Assembly: GCA_001664505.1 (NCBI GenBank)
Contig: CP011806.1
Span: 5,606,590 to 5,670,589, forward strand
Direction: 5' to 3'
Length of the DNA: 64,000 nt
DNA from: Acidobacteria bacterium Mor1
GTDB lineage: Bacteria > Acidobacteriota > Polarisedimenticolia > Polarisedimenticolales > Polarisedimenticolaceae
Position numbers and translations under genes: made by a program. The notes beneath the pieces are model-generated. The model saw nothing but the letters and a program-made list of their open reading frames with translations, ran no database searches and was not told the origin of the DNA. Position 1 is the first letter of the stretch. The number at the start of each line of letters is the position of its first letter. This document shows, piece after piece, positions 43,280 to 51,799 of the stretch.

Positions 43280-44520
43280 CCACCACCACCGATGCACTGC
43301 AACAGGTCCGCAAGGCGGGCCGCCGGGTCGCGATTCTCGAGACCGAGCAGAAGAACGCCTGCCTGCGCCGGCTGGCCGAGGACCTGCGCCAGGCCTTGCC
43401 CGAGATTCTCGAAGCCAACGCGATGGATCTCGAGGCAGCGGCCGAGGCCGGGGTGAACGGGCCGAAACTCGACCGGCTGCGCCTCGACGCCGCCAAGATC
43501 GAGGCGATGGCCGCCGGCGTCGAACAGGTCGCCGGACTGCCCGACCCGGTGTTGGCCGAAACCGTCAACCGCACCCTGGACAACGGCCTGCAGGTTCGGC
43601 GGGTGCGCACGCCGATCGGCGTGATCATGATGATCTACGAGGCGCGGCCCAACGTGACCGTCGACGCCTTCGCGCTCTGCTTCAAATCGGGCAACGCCTG
43701 CATCCTCAAGGGGGGGAAGGAAGCCTCCCGCAGTAACACCAAGCTGCGGGACCTGATCGTGGCGGCGCTGACCCGCGACGGCCTGCCTGCCGAGGCGATC
43801 ACCCTGATCACCGGTTCCGACCGGGAGGAACTGAAGGAATTGCTGCGGCGCGACGACGTGATCGATCTGGTGATCCCCAGGGGAGGGGAGCCGCTGATCC
43901 GCTTCGTCCACGAGCATTCGCGGATTCCCACGGTGCAGCACTTCCACGGGGTCTGCCATCTGTTCGTCGACGCCTCGGCGGATCTCGAACAGGCGCTGGA
44001 TGTCTGCGTCAACGCCAAGACTTCTGCGCCGGCCACCTGCAATTCCGCCGAGGCGGTGCTGGTGCATCTGGAGATCGCCCCGGTGTTCATTCCGGCGCTC
44101 TGCGAACGGATGGCCGCCGCCGGTGTGGAGGTGCGCGGGGATGCCGCCACGGTGCAGCTCGCGCCGGGAACCAGGCCGGCCACCGATGCCGATTGGGGCA
44201 CGGAGTTCCTCGATCGTATCGTCGCGGTGCGGGTGGTCGACGATCTCGACGGTGCCATCGAGCACATCGAACGTTTCGGCTCCGACCACACCGAGGTGAT
44301 CCTGACCCGCGACCCGAATCACGCTGAGCGGTTCACCCGGGAGGTCCAGGCTTCCTGCACCCTGGTCAACGCCTCGACCCGCTTCAACGACGGGTTTCAG
44401 CTCGGTCTCGGCGCTGAGATCGGGATCAGCACCTCCAAGGTCCACGCCTTCGGGCCGATGGGGCTCGAGGAGCTGACCGTCCAGCGCTACGTGGTCCAGG
44501 GGAACGGCCACACCCGTTAG
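43276..44520 (+). CDS. proA: Gamma-glutamyl phosphate reductase
   Basis: The 414-residue NADPH-dependent enzyme converts glutamyl-5-phosphate to the semialdehyde, the second step of proline synthesis. The aldehyde dehydrogenase fold shows VRTPIGVIMMIYEARPNVTVD, IPRGGEPLI, the catalytic cysteine in TSAPATCNSAE and ASTRFNDGFQLGLGAEIGIST. The ATG overlaps the proB stop (ATGA). Last gene of argR-argG-proB-proA. A GGGAGCG/CGCTCCC inverted repeat (44540-44580) follows and may end the transcript, without a T-run. Confidence 0.95.
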   Translation: MTTTTDALQQVRKAGRRVAILETEQKNACLRRLAEDLRQALPEILEANAMDLEAAAEAGVNGPKLDRLRLDAAKIEAMAAGVEQVAGLPDPVLAETVNRTLDNGLQVRRVRTPIGVIMMIYEARPNVTVDAFALCFKSGNACILKGGKEASRSNTKLRDLIVAALTRDGLPAEAITLITGSDREELKELLRRDDVIDLVIPRGGEPLIRFVHEHSRIPTVQHFHGVCHLFVDASADLEQALDVCVNAKTSAPATCNSAEAVLVHLEIAPVFIPALCERMAAAGVEVRGDAATVQLAPGTRPATDADWGTEFLDRIVAVRVVDDLDGAIEHIERFGSDHTEVILTRDPNHAERFTREVQASCTLVNASTRFNDGFQLGLGAEIGISTSKVHAFGPMGLEELTVQRYVVQGNGHTR

Positions 44521-44670
44521 CGGGCTCCGGCAGGCCCATGGGAGCGCATCGCGGTTGGAGCGCTTCGCAAACCGCTCCCGAGGGGCTATGATCCGGCTCT
44601 CCCCAGATCCAGGTGACTTTGTTCCCGCCGTGAAGTCCACGGATAGGGACACATCCTGCGGAGGCCGGTC

Positions 44671-45543
44671 ATGCGCTGGAGAGGACGTCGAACGAGCAGC
44701 AACGTCGAGGATCGTCGCGGAATGCGCGGCGGCGGCGGAATGCGTATGGGGGGGCGCCCGGCGGGCGTCGGCTGCGGTGGTCTGGTCATCGCGCTGTTGG
44801 CCGCCTATTTCCTGGGGGTCGACCCTGCCGCGGTGCTGCAGATCGTGAGCGGTCTCGAGCAGGGCGGGCAGGTGGCCGCGCCGCAGAGGGAGGTATCGAC
44901 GAGCACGCCGAACGACGAACTGGGACAGTTCGCCGCCACGGTGCTGGCCGATACCGAAGATACCTGGAACCGGGTCTTCGCCGAACGCGGCCGCCGCTAC
45001 CAGGAGCCGCGGCTGGTGCTGTTCAGCGGCGCGGTGGCCTCGGCATGCGGCTACAACTCGGCGGCCGTCGGCCCGTTCTACTGTCCGGCCGACAGCAAGG
45101 TCTACCTGGACCTGTCGTTCTTCGATCAGCTCGAGCGGCGATTCGGTGCCCCCGGGGACTTCGCCCAGGCATACGTGATCGCCCACGAGGTCGGGCACCA
45201 TATCCAGAATCAACTGGGCATCAGCGAGCATGTCCATCGCCAGCGCCAGATGGTGAGCAAGGCTCAGGGGAACCAGCTCTCGGTCAAGCAGGAGCTGCAG
45301 GCGGACTGCCTGGCCGGTGTGTGGGCGTACCACGCCCAGCGGGATCGCAACCTGCTGGAGCCGGGCGATCTGGAAGAAGGATTGCGGGCGGCTTCGGCCA
45401 TCGGCGACGACACCCTGCAGAAAAAGGCCCAGGGCTACACCGTGCCCGAGAGCTGGACTCACGGCTCCTCGGAGCAGCGCATGACCTGGTTCGCCCGGGG
45501 CTTTCAGAGCGGTGACATCGACGTCTGCGACACCTTCAACTAG
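44671..45543 (+). CDS. YpfJ-type neutral zinc metallopeptidase
   Basis: The 290-residue product has a Gly/Arg-rich N-terminus (RRGMRGGGGMRMGGRPAG), one membrane anchor (GGLVIALLAAYFLGV, about 35-50) and an external peptidase domain. This has YVIAHEVGHHIQNQLG (zinc ligands HExxH) and KQELQADCLAGVWA, with the further acidic ligand, as in the YpfJ family. LVLFSGAVASACGYNSAAVGPFYCPADSKVYLDLSFF is the family's conserved core. The physiological target is unknown. Stands alone. Confidence 0.9.
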   Translation: MRWRGRRTSSNVEDRRGMRGGGGMRMGGRPAGVGCGGLVIALLAAYFLGVDPAAVLQIVSGLEQGGQVAAPQREVSTSTPNDELGQFAATVLADTEDTWNRVFAERGRRYQEPRLVLFSGAVASACGYNSAAVGPFYCPADSKVYLDLSFFDQLERRFGAPGDFAQAYVIAHEVGHHIQNQLGISEHVHRQRQMVSKAQGNQLSVKQELQADCLAGVWAYHAQRDRNLLEPGDLEEGLRAASAIGDDTLQKKAQGYTVPESWTHGSSEQRMTWFARGFQSGDIDVCDTFN

Positions 45544-45635
45544 CGGGGGAGGGGCTCGTCTCCGATTCGGCGGCAACCGATTCGGCTCCGGAGCTGTTAT
45601 CTCCACCGAGCATTGAAGCTGTGGAGGGGCCTCCC

Positions 45636-46769
45636 GTGGGTTTTCGGATCGATCGAATCGGTTTGTCTTGCGGCATTGTTCTCGTCATCGGCGTCCTGGC
45701 CCTCAGCGGGGTGTCCGGGAATGCGGTCCAGGCCGGGGAGTGGAAGGATCTCCCGTCGGAAACCTGCCGCGGGCTCTGGATCGTTCCGCTGTCCTTCGGC
45801 GACGGAGACGGCGACGATGACGTGCTGCGCCTGATCCTGGACACCGGTGCCTGGAACACCTCCGTCGACCCCGACGCCCTGGAGCGGGTCCTCGGCAAGC
45901 GGCCGCGCAAGAACCGGACGACCCTGCGCCGCGGCACCATCGGTCCGCTCCAGATCAACAAGCTGAAGGTCTACGTCCACGACATGGACCACCTGAGCCG
46001 GGCTCTCGGTGCCGAGATCGACGGGATCCTCGGGCACTCGGTTTTCACCAAGATGCTGCTGCAGCTGGACTATCCCGGCGAGCGCATCCGGATCTCCACC
46101 GACCGAAGCCTGCGCGGCCAGGGGGAGACGGTGTTGATGGACATCGGCAAGACCCGGCCGTTCTTCGCGCTGGATCTCGGCGGCGAGCAGGTTCCGGTGC
46201 TGGTCGACTCCGGCTACGCCGGAGGCCTCAAGCTGCGGACGGCGGACCCGGTCGACTGGGAGGTCGAGCCCCGGGTCGTCTCGGCCTCGGTGCGCTACAG
46301 CGAGATCGTGCTCAACCGCCAGGGGCGTTCGGCCGGCACCTATCCGCTGGGGCCCCTCGACCTGGAGCGCCCGACCGTCGCCTTGCGCAAGAAGGGGGCG
46401 CGGCTCCTGGGTGCGAAAGTGCTCTCCCGCTTCATCTGGACCTTCGACAAGCAGGCCAGGGAGATCCGGATCGAGCCTTCGGGTTCCGAGCCGATCGCTT
46501 TTCCTCCGATCCGCGGCAACGGCTACGCGGTCAAGCCGACGGACGATGGCTTCGAGATCTTTCGGGTCGAGCCCGGGTCCCCGGCCGACGAGGCCGGGCT
46601 GGAGCTCGGCGACGTGATCCTCGCTATCGACGGGACGCCGGTCTACGAGCGGGGGTGCGTCTCGGTGGCGGAGGTCCGCAAGGACAAGACCGAACCGACG
46701 GAGCTGACCGTCCGCTCGGGCCGGGAGGAACGCAAGGTGAGCCTGCTGCCGGAGGTGATCGTTCCCTGA
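45636..46769 (+). CDS. Retropepsin-like aspartic protease with PDZ domain
   Basis: The 377-residue product starts at GTG 45636 with GGAGGGG 7 nt upstream. After an N-terminal hydrophobic segment (GIVLVIGVLALSGVSG) come two pepsin-like half-domains: LDTGAWNTSVD, with the typical hydrophobic-Gly GILGHSVF, and LVDSGYAGGLKL, with GAKVLSRF. Each half therefore has an Asp-[TS]-Gly site. A PDZ domain follows (about 295-375: VEPGSPADEAGLELGDVILAIDG). Such periplasmic proteins are common and little characterised. Followed 55 bp later by a parvulin. Confidence 0.85.
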   Translation: MGFRIDRIGLSCGIVLVIGVLALSGVSGNAVQAGEWKDLPSETCRGLWIVPLSFGDGDGDDDVLRLILDTGAWNTSVDPDALERVLGKRPRKNRTTLRRGTIGPLQINKLKVYVHDMDHLSRALGAEIDGILGHSVFTKMLLQLDYPGERIRISTDRSLRGQGETVLMDIGKTRPFFALDLGGEQVPVLVDSGYAGGLKLRTADPVDWEVEPRVVSASVRYSEIVLNRQGRSAGTYPLGPLDLERPTVALRKKGARLLGAKVLSRFIWTFDKQAREIRIEPSGSEPIAFPPIRGNGYAVKPTDDGFEIFRVEPGSPADEAGLELGDVILAIDGTPVYERGCVSVAEVRKDKTEPTELTVRSGREERKVSLLPEVIVP

Positions 46770-46824
46770 TATCCTCTGGGTGCGCGAATACACGCGTCCG
46801 ACGACAGATATCGAGGAGTTCCCG

Positions 46825-47100
46825 ATGAAAGCCCAAGCCCGCCACATCCTGGTGGAAACCAGCGATGCCTGCGAGTCTCTGAAGACCCAGATCGAGGGAG
46901 GCGCCGACTTCGCCGACCTCGCCAAGCAGCACTCCAAGTGCCCCTCGGGCCAGCGCGGCGGAGATCTCGGTGAGTTCATGCCGGGGCAGATGGTCCGCGA
47001 GTTCGACGAGGTGGTGTTCAAGGAGGCGGTCGGCCAGGTCCACGGACCGGTCAAGACCCAGTTCGGTTTCCACCTGATCGAGATCACCAAGCGCGACTGA
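46825..47100 (+). CDS. ppiC: PpiC-type parvulin peptidyl-prolyl isomerase
   Basis: The 91-residue single-domain parvulin has KAQARHILVETSDACESLKTQIEGGADFADLAKQHSKCPSGQRGGDLGEF and FGFHLIEI. It catalyses proline cis-trans isomerisation, probably in the cytoplasm since there is no signal peptide. ATG 46825 has GAGGAG 6 nt upstream; a longer frame from 46780 has none. The size matches the stand-alone PpiC of E. coli. Confidence 0.93.
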   Translation: MKAQARHILVETSDACESLKTQIEGGADFADLAKQHSKCPSGQRGGDLGEFMPGQMVREFDEVVFKEAVGQVHGPVKTQFGFHLIEITKRD

Positions 47101-47112
47101 CCGATCGTCGCA

Positions 47113-48306
47113 ATGGGAGTATCGGGGCGGCCCCGGATCGGGCGTGAAGTCTTTCTGCTCGGGCTGGTCAGCCTGCTGACCGACGCGGCGTCGGAGATGG
47201 CGCTGCCCCTGCTCCCCGCTTTCCTGACCCTGACCCTCGGAGCCGGCGCTGCCACGTTGGGGCTGATCGAGGGGATCGCCGAGGCGACCGCCAGCATCCT
47301 CAAGCTGGTTTCCGGCCGCCTGGCCGACCGTAGCGGCCGCCGCCGCCCCCTGGTGCTCGCGGGCTACGGTCTCTCTTCGCTCGTGCGGCCGCTCCTCGCG
47401 CTGGCCGTCCTTCCCGTTCATGTCCTCGCCGTTCGCTTCACCGATCGCATCGGCAAGGGGCTGCGTTCCAGTCCGCGGGACGCGATGATCGCCGCGGTCA
47501 CGCCGGTAGAGCAGCGGGCGGCGGCCTTCGGGTTCCACCGGGCGATGGATCATGCCGGTGCGGTGATCGGCCCGCTGCTGGCCGTGGCGGTGCTGACCCT
47601 GTGGACCGACGATTTACGCCTGGTATTTGCGCTCAGCGCGATACCGGGAGCGCTGGCGGTCGCGGTGCTGTTGCTCGGCGTGCGCGAACCCGAGGCCGCG
47701 ATTCCCGCGGCGAAGCAACGGGCCGCAAGTGCCGACATGAATGTCGGCGAGCGTCGCGCTCTCGGCGGTTTCCTCGTTCCGCTGTCGCTGTTCACCCTGG
47801 GGAACGCCAGCGATGCGTTTCTGCTGCTGAGGGCCGGGGGAGAAACGTCGCTCTACACCTTGCCGCTGCTCTGGATGGCGATGCACGGGGTCAAGGCGGT
47901 CGCGTCTCTCTTCGGCGGACGCTTTGCCGACATCGTCGGCCGACGCAAGGTGATTGCCCTGGGTTGGTTCGTCCACGCACTGGTCTATGCCGCGTTTGCC
48001 TTCGTTTCCGACCTTTGGGCGATCTGGGGGCTGTTCCTGGTCTACGGCGCACATCGTGGTTTGACCGGCGGCGCCGAACGGGCGCTGGTGTCCACGTTGG
48101 TGTCCGCTGACCGCGCGGGGACCGGTTTCGGTTGGTACCACCTGACGGTCGGCTTGCTGACCCTCGCCGCCAACGTGTTGTTCGGTGTGTTGTGGTCGCG
48201 CTTCGATAGCCACGTCGCGTTTCTTTCGTCGTCGCTTCTCGCGCTGATTGCGACGGCAACGTTGATTGCGGTGCGTTTGCCCAAAACTTACAAGAAAGAC
48301 GATTGA
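47113..48306 (+). CDS. Major facilitator superfamily transporter
   Basis: The 397-residue protein has about 12 hydrophobic segments and the MFS A-motif region GRLADRSGRRRPLVLAGYGLSS after TM2, with a second half-motif GGRFADIVGRRKVIALGWF. DRIGKGLRSSPRDAMIA is a stretch seen in one subgroup of bacterial MFS permeases. The substrate is unknown. The start is 12 bp past the parvulin stop. The next 339 bp hold no ordinary gene but a structured region. Confidence 0.88.
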   Translation: MGVSGRPRIGREVFLLGLVSLLTDAASEMALPLLPAFLTLTLGAGAATLGLIEGIAEATASILKLVSGRLADRSGRRRPLVLAGYGLSSLVRPLLALAVLPVHVLAVRFTDRIGKGLRSSPRDAMIAAVTPVEQRAAAFGFHRAMDHAGAVIGPLLAVAVLTLWTDDLRLVFALSAIPGALAVAVLLLGVREPEAAIPAAKQRAASADMNVGERRALGGFLVPLSLFTLGNASDAFLLLRAGGETSLYTLPLLWMAMHGVKAVASLFGGRFADIVGRRKVIALGWFVHALVYAAFAFVSDLWAIWGLFLVYGAHRGLTGGAERALVSTLVSADRAGTGFGWYHLTVGLLTLAANVLFGVLWSRFDSHVAFLSSSLLALIATATLIAVRLPKTYKKDD

Positions 48307-48448
48307 CAAACGTTGCAGGTTGACACACGATTAATGGGAGTTCCGTGAGCGTCACTCACGGCGGTCGACCGGGGCTTCGGGCGGCCTCAAGGCCGGAAGG
48401 GTTGGGTCCCTTCGATGTCTTACACGCCCGGAAAGGGAGGTGATCCAA

Positions 48449-48493
48449 GTGGACAGTCATATCGTAGGTCGCGCGGAGGTGGCGTCCCGTTAG
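48449..48493 (+). CDS. Possible 14-residue ORF with an extreme ribosome site
   Basis: GTG-GAC-AGT through CGT-TAG encodes VDSHIVGRAEVASR. GGAGG ends 8 nt before the GTG and the complementarity to the 16S tail runs to 11 or more bases. The stop falls inside the long stem of the candidate RNA, so translation would disturb that fold. Size makes it uncertain. Confidence 0.35.
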   Translation: MDSHIVGRAEVASR

Positions 48494-48562
48494 GGTCCCT
48501 TCAGAGTCAGTAGCGGTTCGGACCTCAAGATACGGGGTCACCCAACGCCACTGAAACCGATC

Positions 48563-48598
48563 AAGGGCTCCGGTTCTCGCAAAGAGATCGGAGCCCTT
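48563..48598 (+). terminator. Intrinsic terminator of the candidate RNA
   Basis: AAGGGCTCCG (48563-48572) and CGGAGCCCTT (48589-48598) form a perfect 10-bp stem followed by TCCATTTC. It separates the RNA from arsC. Confidence 0.75.
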
Positions 48599-48608
48599 TC
48601 CATTTCTA

Positions 48609-48629
48609 GCGGCCGCAACCATCGGCCGC
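48609..48629. repeat. Inverted repeat before arsC
   Basis: GCGGCCG and CGGCCGC flank 7 nt, ending 16 bp before the arsC start. It may be an operator or a 5'-leader hairpin; no ArsR gene is nearby. Confidence 0.35.
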
Positions 48630-48645
48630 GACAAGGGCGAAGCTC

Positions 48646-49044
48646 ATGCGCTCGGTGTTGTTTCTCTGTGTCGCCAACTCCGCACGAAGCCAGATGGCCG
48701 AGGGGATCGCCCGCGCTCTCGCACCTGAAGGAGTGAGCGTGTACTCCGCCGGTTCATCACCGACCCAAGTCCGGCCGGAAGCGGTCGAGGTGCTGCGCGA
48801 AATCGGTATCGAGATCGACGGGCAGCACTCGAAGTCGGTCGACGACGTGCCCTTTCGGGATGTCGACCTGATCGTGACCCTTTGCGCGGAGGAGGTGTGC
48901 CCGGTGGTTCCCGGCGACGTCGCACGACAGGCTTGGGGGTTGCCCGATCCTGCCGGTGTCGAGGACCCCGGCGAACGGCTGGACGCGTTCCGCCGGGTGC
49001 GCGACACGCTGCGTGAACGCATTCCGCGATTGTGGGAATCGTGA
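48646..49044 (+). CDS. arsC: Arsenate reductase, low-molecular-weight phosphatase fold
   Basis: The 132-residue product begins MRSVLFL-Cys8-VANSARS, the phosphate loop of thioredoxin-coupled ArsC, with Cys80 and Cys85 in TLCAEEVCPVVPG as the redox relay and LPDPAG as the acid loop. These cysteines favour arsenate reductase over tyrosine phosphatase. No arsenite exporter or ArsR is adjacent, so the role in resistance is inferred. The end overlaps the DUF4262 gene. Confidence 0.88.
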   Translation: MRSVLFLCVANSARSQMAEGIARALAPEGVSVYSAGSSPTQVRPEAVEVLREIGIEIDGQHSKSVDDVPFRDVDLIVTLCAEEVCPVVPGDVARQAWGLPDPAGVEDPGERLDAFRRVRDTLRERIPRLWES

Positions 49045-49799
49045 GAGAGGCGCGGGATGCCGAGGAGCGCCAGGTCCTCGAACACATCAAGACCCATGGT
49101 TGCCACGTCGTGCAGGTCGCGGCGCAAGGGGCGCTGCCCCCGTTCTCGTTTTCAGTCGGCATCCCGGAGACGACGGGAGCGCCCGAGGTCCTGGTCATGG
49201 GGCTCCGGGACAAACTGGCTCACTATCTGGTCAATGCGTACTACGGCCGGGTCAAGGCCGAGGGCGCGCTGAATCACGATGCTCCTTACGCCGATTTCTT
49301 GGAAGGCTTCGACGTCGTGTTCCGGCCCGTGGGCAAGGAGCACTATCGCGAGCATCTGGGTTGGGCACACTGGTTTCATGGTGGGGATGGCTTCGATGCG
49401 GTTCAGCTGATCGTTCCGAGCACCGCCGGCGTCTGGCCGTGGGACCCCGGCGCGCCCCAGGATTTTCTCGACGTGCAGCCTCTGCTCCAGGCCGGCGTTC
49501 CCTGCTACAGAGAGCGACTCGAACGAGAGACAGCCGCGTACGTGTGTGAGCACGTCGCGGGCGGAACCCATCCGGTGCTTCAGGTGACTCTCGAAAACGG
49601 AGATTGGTTTTTTACCTGCGGTGACGATGAAAGCGATGAGTCCGGCGGGTTCAAGACCGCCCACCGCCGGCATCTGTTCGAGCAGGATCCGACCCTCGAG
49701 CGAACCGCCTCACTCGAGATGAACCACTACCTCGAGCGTGACCGTGTGGGTGGAGTCTGGGAGAAGGGCGAAGTCGACGTTTCCGGCGATGCAGACTAG
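49041..49799 (+). CDS. DUF4262-domain protein
   Basis: The product is 252 residues from GTG 49041, which overlaps the arsC stop (GTGA); GTG 49032 in frame is possible. EHIKTHGCHVVQVAAQGALPPFSFSVGI and PEVLVMGLRDKLAHYLVN are the DUF4262 signature. The C-terminal part (about 110-250), with GDWFFTCGDDESDE and a histidine-rich stretch, is not recognised. Function is unknown. Probably cotranscribed with arsC. Confidence 0.8.
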   Translation: MREARDAEERQVLEHIKTHGCHVVQVAAQGALPPFSFSVGIPETTGAPEVLVMGLRDKLAHYLVNAYYGRVKAEGALNHDAPYADFLEGFDVVFRPVGKEHYREHLGWAHWFHGGDGFDAVQLIVPSTAGVWPWDPGAPQDFLDVQPLLQAGVPCYRERLERETAAYVCEHVAGGTHPVLQVTLENGDWFFTCGDDESDESGGFKTAHRRHLFEQDPTLERTASLEMNHYLERDRVGGVWEKGEVDVSGDAD

Positions 49800-49805
49800 C
49801 AGCGA

Positions 49806-50768
49806 CTAGAGCAAGACCCGCTGCCCGCTGTCGGCGGAGCGCTGGGCTGCATCCACCAGGCGGATCGTTGCCAGCCCGTCTTCGGCTCCCACCAGAAACG
49901 GCGTCTGGCGCTCAACGCACTCGACGAAGTGCCGCAACGCCTCGACGATGGTCGGAGAGGCGGGCACCGGCCCGTGATCCTCGAGGTGGCGTCCGTCGAG
50001 CCGGAACAGGGTGCGATGGATGTGGTCGCCGACCCACTGGCCCCGTTCGCCGACGATTTCCATCCGCCCCGAGCGGCCGGAGGTGGCCCGTGTGTTGTCC
50101 AGAGTCGCCAGCAGGTTGCCCGGCTGGAGGCGCATCACCGCGGCGAACTGGTCGTCGGTGTCGCGGGTGTGATGATGCCCGAGCTCGGCGACGATCGACT
50201 CCGGCTCGGCATCGGTGAGGAAGCGGATCAGATCGAAACCGTGAACCCCGGTGTTGAGCAGGATGCCGCCGGGCCCCCGACGGTCGAGCCAGGCGCGGGG
50301 TGAGGGTTCGAAACGCTGATTGATCGCCACGGTGCGTAGCGGTCCGAGGTCCTCGATGCGTTTGCGCAGGGCCCGCACCACCCCGTCGAAGCGCAGGGTC
50401 TGGCCGACCATCAGCGGAACACCGCTTTGCTCGACCGCCGCGACCATCCGCTCCGCCGAGGCCACGTCGCAGGCCATCGGCTTTTCCACCAGCACCGGTT
50501 TGCCCACTGCGAGGGCCGCCTCGGCGGCCGGGGCGTGGAGGTCGGGGCGCAGCACCAGGATCAAGGCGTCGATCTCGCCGGAGGCCGCCAACTCCAGGGG
50601 ATCGGCGATGAAGCGCAGGCCGTGCTCGGCGGCAAAGGCCTCGCCCTTGCCTGCGTCGGCCCGGCTGATCGCGGTCAGCTTGGCCCCGGGGACATCGCCG
50701 GCCAACAAGTGGTTGGCGTAGCGCGCGCCATGCACGCCGAGTCCGGCCAGGCCGATCCTGAGGCTCAT
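49806..50768 (-). CDS. Gfo/Idh/MocA-family oxidoreductase
   Basis: The 320-residue NAD(P)-dependent dehydrogenase has an N-terminal Rossmann motif GLAGLGVHGARYA, then the hallmark VLVEKPMACDVASAE, and a C-terminal alpha/beta domain with GGILLNTGVHGFDLIRFL carrying the conserved histidine. ATG 50768 has GGAGGGGG upstream. The substrate is likely a sugar or polyol derivative but cannot be set from sequence. It lies 15 bp downstream of the rhomboid gene, on the same strand. Confidence 0.88.
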   Translation of the reverse strand: MSLRIGLAGLGVHGARYANHLLAGDVPGAKLTAISRADAGKGEAFAAEHGLRFIADPLELAASGEIDALILVLRPDLHAPAAEAALAVGKPVLVEKPMACDVASAERMVAAVEQSGVPLMVGQTLRFDGVVRALRKRIEDLGPLRTVAINQRFEPSPRAWLDRRGPGGILLNTGVHGFDLIRFLTDAEPESIVAELGHHHTRDTDDQFAAVMRLQPGNLLATLDNTRATSGRSGRMEIVGERGQWVGDHIHRTLFRLDGRHLEDHGPVPASPTIVEALRHFVECVERQTPFLVGAEDGLATIRLVDAAQRSADSGQRVLL

Positions 50769-50783
50769 GGGCACCCCCTCCGG

Positions 50784-51797
50784 TCAGATGCCGTAGCGCT
50801 CGAACACATCGGCGCCGTGGACGCTGATCTCGTAGAAGCAGTAGAGCACCAGGATCACCCCGGCCAGGGAGACCAGCTGCCAGAAGGTCGCCTGGGCCTT
50901 GCTGCGGAACTGCCCGTTGGGCACGATCCAGCCGAGCAGGTAGCCGCAGGCGAATCCGCCGAAGTGCGCCTTCCAGCTGACCCCGGGAATCAGGCTGATC
51001 ACCACCATGATGAAGGCGAAGCGGATCATCGCCGACTTGAGGTGGGCGGTCGCCTGGGTGCGCACCCGGGTGCCGAACGCGATCAGCAGTCCGATCAGGC
51101 CGCAAAGGGCGCCCGAAGCGCCGACCACTCCGGGCCCCGACGTCGCCATGTGGGCCAGGTTGCCCACGATGCCCGACGCTAGGTACACGACCCAGAAGCG
51201 TTCGGTGCCGTACTCGGACTCCATGATCGGCCCGAGGCTCAACAGCGCCATCGAGTTGAAGCCGAAATGAACCAGGCCGCCGTGGAGGAACATCGCGGTG
51301 ATGACCCTCCACCACTCCCCGTCGGCGAAGGCCAGCAGGCCGCTGCCCGAGCCGTAGCGGACGCTGACCTCCCAGGGGAAGCTGAACAGCAGCGACATCC
51401 CGCCGCCGGAGCCCGACGTGATCGCGTTCATCGTCATCAGGACGAACAGCACGCAGTTGACCAGCAGCAGCAGCGAGGTGGTGCCGGTCACCCCGGGAAA
51501 GATGTTGGACAAGAGCCTCCCGGCACTCGGCGCCCGCACCGTGCTCATGTCCGCATCGCACTCGGGGCAGGTGGTGGCGTCCCGGGGCATCAGCGCCCGG
51601 CAAGACCGGCACATCTTGTGCTTGGCCTTGGCCGAGCGCATCATCACCGAGTTGCGGACCCTGGCCTCGTTCCATTCACGGCGCTTGCGGCGCCACTGCC
51701 AGCGCAGCCGGCCTCCGTTCAGCCCCAGCGCGTCCAGCGCCTTGGCAATCCCGTCGACCAACCCGTCGAGCAGGTCCGGTTTGGGCTCTTCGGACAA
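50784..51797 (-). CDS. Rhomboid intramembrane serine protease with zinc ribbon
   Basis: The 337-residue product has a basic cytoplasmic N-terminus with a zinc ribbon (Cys63, Cys66, Cys77, Cys80: CRSC, CPEC). Six or so membrane helices follow with rhomboid motifs: EWWRVITAMFLHGGLVHFGFNSMAL, catalytic Ser228 in GASGALCG, and catalytic His278 in AHFGGFACGYLLG. It cleaves membrane helices within the bilayer; substrates are unknown. The 3' end is 15 bp from the oxidoreductase gene and the start is 2 bp from the stop of the upstream beta-oxidation gene. Confidence 0.92.
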   Translation of the reverse strand: MSEEPKPDLLDGLVDGIAKALDALGLNGGRLRWQWRRKRREWNEARVRNSVMMRSAKAKHKMCRSCRALMPRDATTCPECDADMSTVRAPSAGRLLSNIFPGVTGTTSLLLLVNCVLFVLMTMNAITSGSGGGMSLLFSFPWEVSVRYGSGSGLLAFADGEWWRVITAMFLHGGLVHFGFNSMALLSLGPIMESEYGTERFWVVYLASGIVGNLAHMATSGPGVVGASGALCGLIGLLIAFGTRVRTQATAHLKSAMIRFAFIMVVISLIPGVSWKAHFGGFACGYLLGWIVPNGQFRSKAQATFWQLVSLAGVILVLYCFYEISVHGADVFERYGI

Positions 51798-51799
51798 AC

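Larger units (their letters stand above)
48340..48603 (+). ncRNA. Candidate structured RNA with its own terminator
   Basis: After two TTGACA hexamers (48303-48308, 48320-48325) come successive hairpins: CCGTGAG/CTCACGG (48343-48361), palindrome CGGTCGACCG (48362-48371), CGGCCT/AGGCCG (about 48382-48395) and GAAGGG/CCCTTC (about 48396-48413). Then AAAGGGAGGTGATCC (48432-48446), nearly a full complement of the 16S rRNA 3' end. A long imperfect stem at 48479-48551 pairs GTGGCGT/ACGCCAC, CCCGT/ACGGG and GGTCC/GGACC. An intrinsic terminator closes it. I cannot name the family. It may be a regulatory RNA, or an mRNA for the 14-residue ORF inside. Confidence 0.5.

Noticed and set aside
48356-48634. 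A 92-codon leftward frame across the candidate RNA
   Set aside because: No ribosome site and no recognisable protein. The strand has hairpins and a terminator oriented the other way.
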